DNA from: Streptococcus cristatus AS 1.3089
GTDB lineage: Bacteria > Bacillota > Bacilli > Lactobacillales > Streptococcaceae
Direction: 5' to 3'
NCBI RefSeq assembly: GCF_000385925.1
Contig: NC_021175.1
Coordinates: 565,501 to 629,500 of the forward strand
DNA: 64,000 nt
The position numbers and the translations under genes were made by a program. The notes beneath the pieces are model-generated. The model searched no databases and was not told the origin of the DNA. It worked only from the letters and a program-made list of their open reading frames with translations. Shown here one piece after another: positions 36,831 to 44,158 of this stretch; positions within the stretch are counted from its first letter, which is position 1; each line of letters starts with the position of its first letter.

Positions 36831-37994
36831 TTATAAATTGCTGATAGCTGTTTCATAATTTGAGACAGCTTTTTTTGCGTTTTCTTGGTTAGTATGCCAA
36901 TAAGTATTTTCAGTGATCATCAAATTAGAATGACCTAATCTGTACTGAACATCTTTCGGGCTAGCTTGAGCATAGAGCATCATAGTAGTATGTGTATGGC
37001 GGAAACCATGAAATGATACGTTAGTTACTCCTGCAGCCTTAAAATGCTTATTAAGGCGCTTTCGTAAGTTACAAGCATAGGCATATTTTTCTGTAAATAC
37101 AGAGAATACAACCGTTTCAGATCGGCCTAGTTGCCATGATTGAATTTGTTGACGGTTTTTGTATTGTTTCAGTAAAAGTAACGTGGCGTTGTCTATTGGT
37201 ATATCACGATAACCAGCATTTGATTTAGGAGAGTTTATTTCTTGATAGCGATTTAGTGTCTTATTGATACTTATAACACCGCTTTCTAGGTCAATATCAG
37301 ACCATTCAAGAGCTAGAGCCTCACTTATTCGGCATCCAGTGGCCAGTAAAGTCTTATACAGGACAACATCAAATAAGTTCTCATAATTTGATTGATCCAG
37401 AGTGTCTAAATAATCGAGAAACGGTTTTAATTCTTTGTTGTCTAAGTATTTGACAGCAGCCTTTTCTTTTTGCTGTTTGCGTGGAACGATGACATCATTA
37501 GCTGGGTTGTATTGTATTACCTGGATAGTTACGCCATATTTCAAAATACGCTTATTCATGTTATGGAGCAAGGAGTAGTTAGCAAATGCCCCTTTTTCGG
37601 CTTTATTTGCCTTGTCAGCCCATTTGTTTACTTGCTGCTGAAGAATAGGCGTAGTGAGTTTAGAGAGCTTATAATCGCCAAATACGGGCAATAAATGTAC
37701 TCTAACCACCCCCTCCATAGATTGTCGAGTATTTGGCTTAACTGTATTCTTATAACTATCCCACCAAACTTTTACAAGCTCATTGTATGTTGTAATTGTC
37801 GGCTTGTCTTTAACTGTATATCCGTTAGCAGCAAAAGCATTGATAGCATCACGCGCTTTTGCTTTAACTCCCTTTTTAGTGGTTGCTGTAACAGTTGTAC
37901 GGGCTTTTTTGCCCGTTAGTTGGTCAACGCCTATATAAACACTAGCATAATAAACTCTTTGGCCATTCTTTTTGATTTTTTCTTTGATATTCAT
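36831..37994 (-). CDS. int: Tyrosine-family site-specific integrase
   Basis: 387 residues. An AP2-like arm-binding N terminus (MNIKEKIKKNGQRVYYASVY), a SAM-like core-binding domain (about 65-165) and a catalytic domain with Arg in ATGCRISEALALEW, His-x-x-Arg in HGFRHTHTTMM, and the Tyr nucleophile in ITENTYWHTNQ. Integrates and excises the island. It sits at the left end and is transcribed outward toward eno, the usual place for a satellite integrase. A hairpin near 36803-36826 (GGGTAGCCC/GGGTCACCC) may end its transcript. Confidence 0.93.
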   Translation of the reverse strand: MNIKEKIKKNGQRVYYASVYIGVDQLTGKKARTTVTATTKKGVKAKARDAINAFAANGYTVKDKPTITTYNELVKVWWDSYKNTVKPNTRQSMEGVVRVHLLPVFGDYKLSKLTTPILQQQVNKWADKANKAEKGAFANYSLLHNMNKRILKYGVTIQVIQYNPANDVIVPRKQQKEKAAVKYLDNKELKPFLDYLDTLDQSNYENLFDVVLYKTLLATGCRISEALALEWSDIDLESGVISINKTLNRYQEINSPKSNAGYRDIPIDNATLLLLKQYKNRQQIQSWQLGRSETVVFSVFTEKYAYACNLRKRLNKHFKAAGVTNVSFHGFRHTHTTMMLYAQASPKDVQYRLGHSNLMITENTYWHTNQENAKKAVSNYETAISNL

Positions 37995-38021
37995 GTATTT
38001 GTACCTTTCTTTCCATCAGCA

Positions 38022-38051
38022 GGCAAGGCGCGTGATTTTGTTAGGTATTTA
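38022..38051 (+). repeat. 30-bp direct repeat, copy A (upstream of int)
   Basis: A 30-bp sequence beginning GGCAAGGCGCGTG and ending TTAGGTATTTA, found again at 39225-39254 with one mismatch (A/G at position 14). Copy A lies 27 bp upstream of the int start codon. It could be an integrase/excisionase arm site, a regulatory site, or the trace of a recombination between early segments. Confidence 0.75.
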
Positions 38052-38088
38052 TACATGATAAGGGATGGAGTGGTTTTGGGATTTCTTT

Positions 38089-38763
38089 TTAGTTGTTGTC
38101 TCCCATACTTTCGTGATTCTTTTCTGCAAAAGGTTTCAAGATAGAAATTATTCCATCTATACCAATATCTATCTTTAGTTCTTTGAGATAGACATCAAGC
38201 ATCATTTCATTTTCAGGTTTTTCGTATCGATCATCAAGCAAGATACTGTAATTCTGTATATAATCATCTTCATATTGATGAAAATCTTTATTTAAAGCAT
38301 CTTTAAATAGTTTTCCTTTGAGATTATTAGAGTTACTTAGATCCATAGATATCAATAGCTTATAGATAGATTTTATTTCTGTATCTGAAAGTAACATGTG
38401 ATTGGTTTTAATATATTGCACAAAACGTTTAAAGTATAATTGTTCTTCATCTTCTTTGTCTCTTGATTTTGAACTGGTTAAAATTACCCCCCAATTTGCA
38501 TATTGATCGTTAATTTGTTCATCATCATATTGTTTTGGGTTTTCAGTGAAACCTAAGAGATACCCTACCGATACTCCAAAATAGTTAGCTAAAATTTTCC
38601 AAGTCTCTGAGTTTCTAGGCTGGCGTTTACCATTCTCATAGTACATTAGTTGACTAGGTGAAAGAGAAAATTGATAGTTTTCTTTCAATTCAGTACTAAG
38701 TTTTCCCAGCGAAACACCTTGCTTTTGTCGCAATTCTTTCAATCTATTTGATTGACTTCCCAT
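38089..38763 (-). CDS. CI-like XRE-family repressor of the island
   Basis: 224 residues. The N-terminal helix-turn-helix (about 8-70: LKELRQKQGVSLGKLSTEL, SPSQLMYYENGKRQPR, FGVSVGYLLGFTE) is followed by an acidic helical domain with no LexA/CI-type Ser-Lys protease dyad visible. Without an autoprotease the element is more likely induced by an antirepressor, such as a helper-phage protein, than by RecA cleavage; this is inference. Divergent from the small HTH gene, with three operator-like sites between them. Confidence 0.85.
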   Translation of the reverse strand: MGSQSNRLKELRQKQGVSLGKLSTELKENYQFSLSPSQLMYYENGKRQPRNSETWKILANYFGVSVGYLLGFTENPKQYDDEQINDQYANWGVILTSSKSRDKEDEEQLYFKRFVQYIKTNHMLLSDTEIKSIYKLLISMDLSNSNNLKGKLFKDALNKDFHQYEDDYIQNYSILLDDRYEKPENEMMLDVYLKELKIDIGIDGIISILKPFAEKNHESMGDNN

Positions 38764-38833
38764 AAGTAGTAACTCCCTCCAAGTGGTTTGTTTAGCTAGA
38801 GTATATCATACATTTGAAATTATTGGAAGAAAA

Positions 38834-38910
38834 ATTCTCAAAAATAGAATAAAAACCCTTGATATTCTCAAAAAAGGAATATATAATTAACTTGTTCTTG
38901 AAATGAGAAT
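38834..38910. promoter_or_regulatory. Three phased operators and the early promoter of the island
   Basis: 17-bp sites at 38834-38850 (ATTCTCAAAAATAGAAT), 38864-38880 (ATTCTCAAAAAAGGAAT) and 38894-38910 (reverse complement ATTCTCATTTCAAGAAC) start exactly 30 bp apart. The rightward promoter is TTGATA (38859-38864), 17-bp spacer, TATAAT (38882-38887), so site 2 fills the spacer and site 3 covers the transcription start. A leftward extended -10 (TGATATACT on the minus strand near 38800) would serve the repressor. This is a lambda-like three-operator switch. Confidence 0.75.
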
Positions 38911-38933
38911 GTAAAATTAATAGGAGGTTGACA

Positions 38934-39122
38934 ATGATTATCACCGATACACAAGCTAAAGCTATACGGCGAAAGATTGCTGATAAGCAGTTGAAACAAT
39001 ATGAATTTGCTAAAGAAATAGGCGTAGCAAGTCGTACAGTGCCTAAAATAGTAGCTGGTAACTATAAAGCACCAAAGCGAATTTATGCTGCGGTCATGGA
39101 ATGGCTAGCAAAAGACTACTAA
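38934..39122 (+). CDS. Small helix-turn-helix protein (Cro-like, early gene)
   Basis: 62 residues from ATG 38934 (GGAGG 6 nt upstream), in preference to the in-frame TTG at 38928. The stretch KQLKQYEFAKEIGVASRTVPKI is a helix-turn-helix, and the protein is little more than this fold. Its place opposite the repressor and behind the regulated early promoter fits a Cro-like or early activator role. Confidence 0.7.
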   Translation: MIITDTQAKAIRRKIADKQLKQYEFAKEIGVASRTVPKIVAGNYKAPKRIYAAVMEWLAKDY

Positions 39123-39356
39123 ATTAATATGAGAAAGGAATAGGCTCACAGAGCAAACAAAAAGCCATGTACAGGCGACCAAACCAACGTACACGGCTAA
39201 GGAAAAATAACAAAACTCAAGCAAAGGCAAGGCGCGTGGTTTTGTTAGGTATTTAGCAAGGGGAAGCGCCCCCTTTGTAAATAATCTCCTCTTATTTTAT
39301 CAAAATTAGAGGAAAATGACAACTTAATTTATAAAAAGGAAAAGTGGAGGATATAA
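39123..39356. other. Early-region spacer with hairpins and direct repeat copy B
   Basis: No ORF. Holds AGCCATGTAC...GTACACGGCT (about 39161-39196), the 30-bp direct repeat copy B at 39225-39254, and a GC-rich hairpin AAGGGG-AAGCG-CCCCCTT (about 39258-39274) that could attenuate transcription before the next gene. Confidence 0.5.
39225..39254 (+). repeat. 30-bp direct repeat, copy B
   Basis: 29 of 30 bases match copy A at 38022-38051, same orientation. The two copies bracket the repressor/small-HTH control region. Confidence 0.75.
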
Positions 39357-39623
39357 ATGGAAATTCTGTCTAAAGAAATACAGTTACAGGGTTTACAACT
39401 TCTTAAACAGACTCTTGAAACTTTAGTTGAGCTAGAAAAACAACGATCTAGTAAGTTAGATTTAATTTCTCGTAAAGAATTAATGGATTTGCTAAGTGTA
39501 AGTGCTACAACCCTTGATAGCTGGGAAAAATTAGGTCTTCGGCGGTATCAGACCCCAATGGATGGAGCTAAGAAAGTATTCTACCGTCCGTCAGATGTGT
39601 ATATATTTTTAGCAATAAAATAG
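39357..39623 (+). CDS. Small helix-turn-helix protein, excisionase-like
   Basis: 88 residues after GTGGAGG. The C-terminal half (LISRKELMDLLSVSATTLDSWEKLGLRRYQ) has the winged HTH_17/MerR-like layout of excisionases and small phage regulators. A helical N terminus precedes it. Its last 20 or so residues (GAKKVFYRPSDVYIFL) recur at the end of the membrane protein at 40125-40394. It may be the Xis of the island or a replication accessory. Confidence 0.65.
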   Translation: MEILSKEIQLQGLQLLKQTLETLVELEKQRSSKLDLISRKELMDLLSVSATTLDSWEKLGLRRYQTPMDGAKKVFYRPSDVYIFLAIK

Positions 39624-39696
39624 GAGTTATGAAATAAACAAGAATCAAAAAATAATCTAAAAAATAGCAATAAACATAGAAACAGAGGTAAATATC

Positions 39697-40128
39697 ATGA
39701 ATACATATTTTGAAAATTTTGAAAAAGAGCTAAAACTAGTTGATGAAAAGCTAGATATTTTATCGGAGTGGCATCTAGCAAAAGATCATAGGGGAGCAAC
39801 AGAGATTACTGAGGATTGTAGATCAGCAATCAGTCAGCTATGGTTTCAGTTTTACAAATTATCAAAAGTCTATAAAAAGCAAGAGGCAAGTCATGAGGAT
39901 TTCTTTAATAGAAATGTTGAGAATTTGCTTGGGGAATTAAAAAAATATGACGATGAATGCACGGAAAGACACGGCCAGGCTCCTGACTGGTTGCTATTCA
40001 ATTTCTTAGATCGAGCAATAAAAGAAAACAATTTAAGTAATGGGATTGATCATGCAACAGCTTCGACGTGGATGTACTTACGTAGTTTAGTAGCTGCTGA
40101 TCTACAAAAAAGAGGGTTATTAAAATAA
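39697..40128 (+). CDS. Unknown helical protein, cassette copy 1
   Basis: 143 residues, no recognised domain. It is a diverged paralogue of the protein at 42502-42948: both share KLDILSEWHL, GATEIT, NLLGELKK and WLLFN. Mostly helical and acidic, with no signal peptide. AGAGGT precedes ATG 39697 and the same AACAGAGGTAAA leader precedes the paralogue. Its stop codon overlaps the likely start of a small membrane protein, and the paralogue has the same arrangement. Function unknown. Confidence 0.7.
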   Translation: MNTYFENFEKELKLVDEKLDILSEWHLAKDHRGATEITEDCRSAISQLWFQFYKLSKVYKKQEASHEDFFNRNVENLLGELKKYDDECTERHGQAPDWLLFNFLDRAIKENNLSNGIDHATASTWMYLRSLVAADLQKRGLLK

Positions 40129-40394
40129 ACGAGCTAGATTTAACCAATACACAGGCGCTTATCTTTTCCGTGTTATTGCTTGGCTTGAAGCTGTATCTAA
40201 ACCACCGAGATCGCCAAAAAAGCGCCCAAATTGAGCGAGAAAGCAAACAGACGATACCAAAACCTAGCGAGAGTTTAAACCTTGACTATGGGCGTTATAT
40301 TCAAGCGAAACAATATGATCAGATACCTAAAAATGGAGCTAAAAAGATTTTTTATCGGCCTAGTGATGTTTATCTATTTTTAGTGGTGAAGTAG
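40125..40394 (+). CDS. Small membrane protein with HTH-like tail, cassette copy 1
   Basis: Read from the ATA at 40125 that overlaps the TAA of the previous gene, the frame gives NELDLTNTQALIFSVLLLGL, then a basic stop-transfer region, then the tail GAKKIFYRPSDVYLFL shared with the protein at 39357. In cassette copy 2 the equivalent position is a normal ATGA overlap followed by SELLG. So either ATA is used through coupling, or translation starts at GTG 40170 (shorter helix), or the start has been lost. One transmembrane helix. Function unknown. Confidence 0.5.
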   Translation: MNELDLTNTQALIFSVLLLGLKLYLNHRDRQKSAQIERESKQTIPKPSESLNLDYGRYIQAKQYDQIPKNGAKKIFYRPSDVYLFLVVK

Positions 40395-40405
40395 GAGGAT
40401 AGAGT

Positions 40406-40546
40406 ATGGAAATAGTAATTTTTGATTCAGCAAAAGAATTGGACCTTGATGCATTTTATAGTGAGTATCTAGATGTGTTATTTATTTCAAACCAGGTAGA
40501 CGAAGAAACACGCGCAGCAATCATAGAGTGTTATAAGAAACAGTAG
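40406..40546 (+). CDS. 46-residue acidic small protein
   Basis: ATG 40406 follows AGGAGG at 40394-40399, giving 46 residues: MEIVIFDSAKELDLDAFYSE, then ...VDEETRAAIIECYKKQ. Acidic and probably helical. It sits between the membrane protein and the replication gene in a tightly packed operon with good ribosome binding sites, so I consider it real. No family recognised. Confidence 0.55.
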   Translation: MEIVIFDSAKELDLDAFYSEYLDVLFISNQVDEETRAAIIECYKKQ

Positions 40547-40577
40547 GAAGCTGATAAATTAGAATAAGGAGGGGACA

Positions 40578-41356
40578 ATGGCAAAAACAAAGTCTATTTT
40601 TGGCTAAAAATTGATAAGAAATTTTTTGATAATATCTTTATCAAGAGACTAAAGACGGTACCTGGTGGGTACACTATGACAGTGATTTATATTAGGCTCA
40701 TGCTAGAGAGCTTGGAAAGTGACTGTATTTTATACTATGAGGGCTACTTTAACAATCTCAAGGAAGAGTTAGCCCTAAAACTAGATGTATCAGAAGATGA
40801 CATAGATATGACTATGGCGTACTTTACAAAATGTGGTTTAATTCAGATTGACGAAGATAAAAACGCAGAACTGCCACAGGCTAAAGCTATGGTTATGAGT
40901 GAAACAAACTGGGCGAGTTATAAACGTGAACAACGAAAAAAAGGAAAATTGGAAGAAGTCCAACCATCTTTGACATTTTCCAACTCATGTCCAACAGAGA
41001 TAGAGATAGAGAAAGAGTTAGAGAAAGAGTTAGAAGAAGAGATAGAGAAAAAATTTCCTACTGCTGAAATCTCTAACTACTACCAAACCCGTATAGGGAT
41101 TATAGACGGACAACAGTATCAGATATTGACCGACTATCTCACGCTTGACGGTATGGAGCTAGAGGTTATCAAGACTGCCATAGACAAGGCTGCAGATAAC
41201 AGCAAGCGATCTTTTAGCTATATCAATTCAATACTCAAGAACTGGAGACAGAACGGTATTAAAACCATGGTACAAGTTGAAGATGAACAGAGACAGTTTC
41301 AGCAAAAGAAACAAGGTCAGTCTGATGACGTTATTCAAGACCCGTTTATCTACTGA
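40578..41356 (+). pseudogene. Phage replisome organizer, frameshifted six bases after its start codon
   Basis: GGAGGGG and ATG 40578 begin MAKTKSIFG then stop. Adding one A to the A5 run (ATGGCAAAAAC) gives MAKNKVYFWLKIDKKFFDNI and joins the long frame that ends at 41356, about 259 residues. The N-terminal part matches the phage replisome organizer/DnaD-like N domain that binds the island origin. A Glu/Lys-rich linker (TEIEIEKELEKELEEEIEKK) and a C-terminal DnaD-like helical part (YINSILKNWRQNGI) follow. It may be a true knock-out, a slippage-controlled start, or a read error. As written, translation could restart at 40676. Confidence 0.7.
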
Positions 41357-41371
41357 CGGAGAGGAGAAACA

Positions 41372-42196
41372 ATGGAATTACTGAATACAGACCAGCTAAA
41401 CGAAAAAATAAAGGTCACTGATGAGCTTTGCCCAACTCATCAGATTAACCTGGTACAGTTCCAAAAGCCAGATGGTTATACATCGCCTTACTGTATGGAA
41501 TGTACTAAGGAGAACATTAAACGAACGGAGTTAGAGGGCGTAGAAAAAGCCCTAGGGCATGATCTGGACTATTCAACCTATGATGTGCTAGCGCGTGAAA
41601 GTACGGTGTCAAATGAGCTAAGAGAGGCCTCTTTTAGCACTTTCAAAGCTGAGACAAAAGAGGAACATGAGGCCAAGGAGTTTGCTATTAAGCAAGCTAA
41701 ACAGTACCTAAACGGTATGACAGGAAACACGCTGATTATGGGCAATCCTGGCACTGGCAAAAGCCATTTATGCTATTCCATGGCCAAAGCCATCAACGAG
41801 GGTTATAAGGCTAAGAATGAGCCTAAGAGCATCCTCTTTGTCAGCATTGCTGAAATCGTCACGCGCATTCAGTCAGGCTGGCAGTATAGGCAGAGTGATT
41901 TTACAGAGTATGATGCCTTGAAGCTGCTGACTGAGGTTGACTATCTCTTTATTGACGATTTAGGTACAGAAAGCGTTATGAATAGCCGAAAAGATGAGGC
42001 TAATAACTGGGTACAGACCTTTCTTTTCAAGATTTTTGATAAGCGGGAAACAACTATCATCAACACTAATCACAACGGCAAAGAGCTGGCCAAGATTTAT
42101 AACGACAAGCTAGTCAGTCGAATTGGGAAACGATCAGAGGGGAATGTATATAACATGATAGACATCGAAGACAAGAGGATGAAGCGGAATTTTTAG
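41372..42196 (+). CDS. DnaC-like helicase-loader ATPase
   Basis: 274 residues. The N-terminal Cys pair region (ELCPTHQINLVQF and YCMECTKENI) could bind zinc. The AAA+ part has Walker A GNPGTGKSHLCYSMAKAIN, Walker B YLFIDDLGTE, sensor 1 TTIINTNH and an Arg finger in SRIGKRS. It loads the host replicative helicase at an origin, working with the organizer encoded upstream. Starts after GGAGAGG, 15 bp from the organizer gene. Confidence 0.92.
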   Translation: MELLNTDQLNEKIKVTDELCPTHQINLVQFQKPDGYTSPYCMECTKENIKRTELEGVEKALGHDLDYSTYDVLARESTVSNELREASFSTFKAETKEEHEAKEFAIKQAKQYLNGMTGNTLIMGNPGTGKSHLCYSMAKAINEGYKAKNEPKSILFVSIAEIVTRIQSGWQYRQSDFTEYDALKLLTEVDYLFIDDLGTESVMNSRKDEANNWVQTFLFKIFDKRETTIINTNHNGKELAKIYNDKLVSRIGKRSEGNVYNMIDIEDKRMKRNF

Positions 42197-42501
42197 CCAT
42201 ACGGAGGGCACCATCCCTTAAAACTGGGTAGAGAAAAGTATTAGGAGCTGGTATTGGCATTAGTGAAAACTAAACCACCCTGAGAAAACCACATACAGCT
42301 AGGCAGTCATTTTGGCACAGATTTACATGACCACGGGGCGACCAGGTAAGTTTGGGGCGGTTATCCGCTGGGGACAGTCTAGGCTTGCAAAAAAACAGTA
42401 TAAGAAACTATGTAAGAAATAAGTCTTTTTATCACGGAAAAGCATGCTCATTGGCATAGCAATTACACAGAAAAAAATCAAAAAAAACAGAGGTAAAAAA
42501 C
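42197..42501. other. Non-coding spacer between replication genes and cassette copy 2
   Basis: 305 bp without an ORF, more GC-rich than its surroundings near 42330-42390 (CCACGGGGCGACCAGG and GGGGCGGTTATCCGC). It has the AACAGAGGTAAA leader just before the next ATG. It is a candidate place for the island replication origin, since satellite origins often lie by the replication genes. I see no clean iteron array. Confidence 0.4.
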
Positions 42502-42948
42502 ATGGAACAATATTTTAAAGATTTTGAAGAACGGTTACGCATTGCAGAGGAAAAACTGGACATACTAAGTGAATGGCATTTAGTAAAAAAACACAAAGGA
42601 GCGACTGAAATCACTGAACAGTGCAGACTTGCTATCACTGCCTTATGGTTTGAATTTGATAAGCTAGCAGAGGCTTACAGAGAACAGGAAACCGATCATG
42701 AGAATTTCTTAAATGCAAACGTGGATAACTTGCTGGGAGAGCTGAAGAAACATGATGAGTTTTTAGCCACAAATTCCCTTAACTTAGGGCACCCTCGCCC
42801 CCACTGGCTTTTATTCAATTATCTTAATGCAGCGGTAAGAAGTTTCACAGATCCTGAAGAACTGGTGCTAGACGACACCGGCAATATTTGGCAATATCTG
42901 CGCGATTTGATTATAAAAGACTTAAAAGAAAAGGAACTACTCAAATGA
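42502..42948 (+). CDS. Unknown helical protein, cassette copy 2
   Basis: 148 residues, paralogous to 39697-40128 along its whole length (EEKLDILSEWHLVKKHKGAT, NLLGELKKHD, WLLFNYL). A 5-residue longer loop (TNSLNLGHPRPH) marks the main difference. Helical, acidic, no signal or transmembrane segment, no recognised family. The last codon and stop overlap the ATG of the small membrane protein by 4 bases (ATGA), so the two are translated together. Confidence 0.72.
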   Translation: MEQYFKDFEERLRIAEEKLDILSEWHLVKKHKGATEITEQCRLAITALWFEFDKLAEAYREQETDHENFLNANVDNLLGELKKHDEFLATNSLNLGHPRPHWLLFNYLNAAVRSFTDPEELVLDDTGNIWQYLRDLIIKDLKEKELLK

Positions 42949-43115
42949 GCGAGCTACTAGGCGCAATTTTAACACTACTACTTTTCTTTCTAGCTGGCGT
43001 ATGTGCTGAGCTGTTTCACTCCTGGGCTATCGCTTACAGACACCGAGGATATATCACCAAACGGCAACTCAGAAAGATGGAAAAATGGCTTGAAACAATG
43101 GAGGCGAGAAGATGA
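42945..43115 (+). CDS. Small single-span membrane protein, cassette copy 2
   Basis: 56 residues from ATG 42945, which overlaps the previous stop. One transmembrane helix (LLGAILTLLLFFLAGVCAEL) is followed by a basic cytoplasmic tail (KRQLRKMEKWLETMEARR). This is the N-out or N-in anchor type seen in small phage membrane proteins. Positionally equivalent to the protein at 40125-40394 but without its HTH-like tail. Confidence 0.65.
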   Translation: MSELLGAILTLLLFFLAGVCAELFHSWAIAYRHRGYITKRQLRKMEKWLETMEARR

Positions 43116-43262
43116 ACCAAGGATGAACCAAGGGAATTTATCAAAAATTGGCTTTTGGGATATTAAAAGGGTAGTATTTTAGATGTAGAAATAAGAAGAG
43201 CTAGTATTAACAAGCGCTTAAGAGATACTGGATTACAATAGTTTAGAATAATGAGGTTTAAA

Positions 43263-43439
43263 ATGTTAGAAAATAGCGATAAAACAATTCTTGAAATTTT
43301 AGAGCAAGGCTTTATAATTTTTTCGAAAAATGGTATAATAAACAAAGCTGAGTTACCGAAACATGGTAGTGTCACAATTAAAACACAAGATGGTCAACCA
43401 ATATTTTTGGAAATTCAGAAAAAAGAAAAAATAAGCTGA
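43263..43439 (+). CDS. Small protein with DUF2292/YezD-like C terminus
   Basis: 58 residues. ATG 43263 is chosen because GAGG sits 6 nt upstream; an in-frame ATG at 43251 has no site. HGSVTIKTQDGQPIFLEIQK, then KEKIS, resembles the GSV-I-x-x-hydrophobic-DG core and the E-K-I end of YezD-like DUF2292 proteins, whose function is unknown. It stands alone between hairpins with its own weak promoter. Confidence 0.5.
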   Translation: MLENSDKTILEILEQGFIIFSKNGIINKAELPKHGSVTIKTQDGQPIFLEIQKKEKIS

Positions 43440-43517
43440 CTAGAAAAACTAGAGGCGAGATAACTGAGTCTAATACTCTTTTGTCTCGTCTTTTTAATTG
43501 TCATAAGGAGATAAAAT

Positions 43518-44150
43518 ATGTCATTTACAACCATCAAAGAAGAGATTAAGATTTTTGGAAAACGTAAGTACCAATTAATGAAAGACTATGTAGAACTTGA
43601 TGAAGAAATGAATAAGAAGTTAGCTGCTGGGACAATTGGAACAAAAACAGCTCAAGATCAGTTAGATCAGGCATACAATAATTCTAAAAAAGAGTCGCAG
43701 CATAGACGTGACGAACTCGCTGATAAGATTGAAGTAGAATACGAGAAAGAACTAAAAACTCTGAAAGAAAGTGTACAGAGTGTTACAGCTGATGATGTGG
43801 CAGAACTGTCCCTGTTAGCTAGTACAAAGGAAATCACAAAGGAAGAACTGGAGGGGTATTTTGTCAAGTATGCAAATAAGCCGTTAGCATTGAAAAAAAT
43901 ACGGGAAATTGCGAACGAAAAACCCGATCTGCTGATGATTGATTTTGAGCGATTTGATACTGAACAAAGATTGTATAATCTCCGTCAGCGCCTGAAACAA
44001 GAAGTTTATTTCATTGATGGTAATTACTTGGTAAATGGTGATAAAATTGCACTGGCAGGCGCTAGCATGACAATCAATGATACTATGGAACATTTAGACC
44101 AGCTTGTTGATGAATATATGACTGGTGTAGAGCTGAAGAAAAATATCTAA
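43518..44150 (+). CDS. Unknown island protein with coiled-coil N-terminal half
   Basis: 210 residues after AAGGAG. Residues about 5-100 are charged and heptad-like (DELADKIEVEYEKELKTLKE). The C-terminal part has IREIANEKPDLLMIDFERFD and YFIDGNYLVNGDKIALAGAS. No recognised family. First gene of a three-gene run (43518, 44159, 44622) with gaps of 8 and -20 bp, in the place where satellites keep packaging-interference or late-regulation genes. That role is only positional inference. Confidence 0.65.
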   Translation: MSFTTIKEEIKIFGKRKYQLMKDYVELDEEMNKKLAAGTIGTKTAQDQLDQAYNNSKKESQHRRDELADKIEVEYEKELKTLKESVQSVTADDVAELSLLASTKEITKEELEGYFVKYANKPLALKKIREIANEKPDLLMIDFERFDTEQRLYNLRQRLKQEVYFIDGNYLVNGDKIALAGASMTINDTMEHLDQLVDEYMTGVELKKNI

Positions 44151-44158
44151 ATAAAAGT

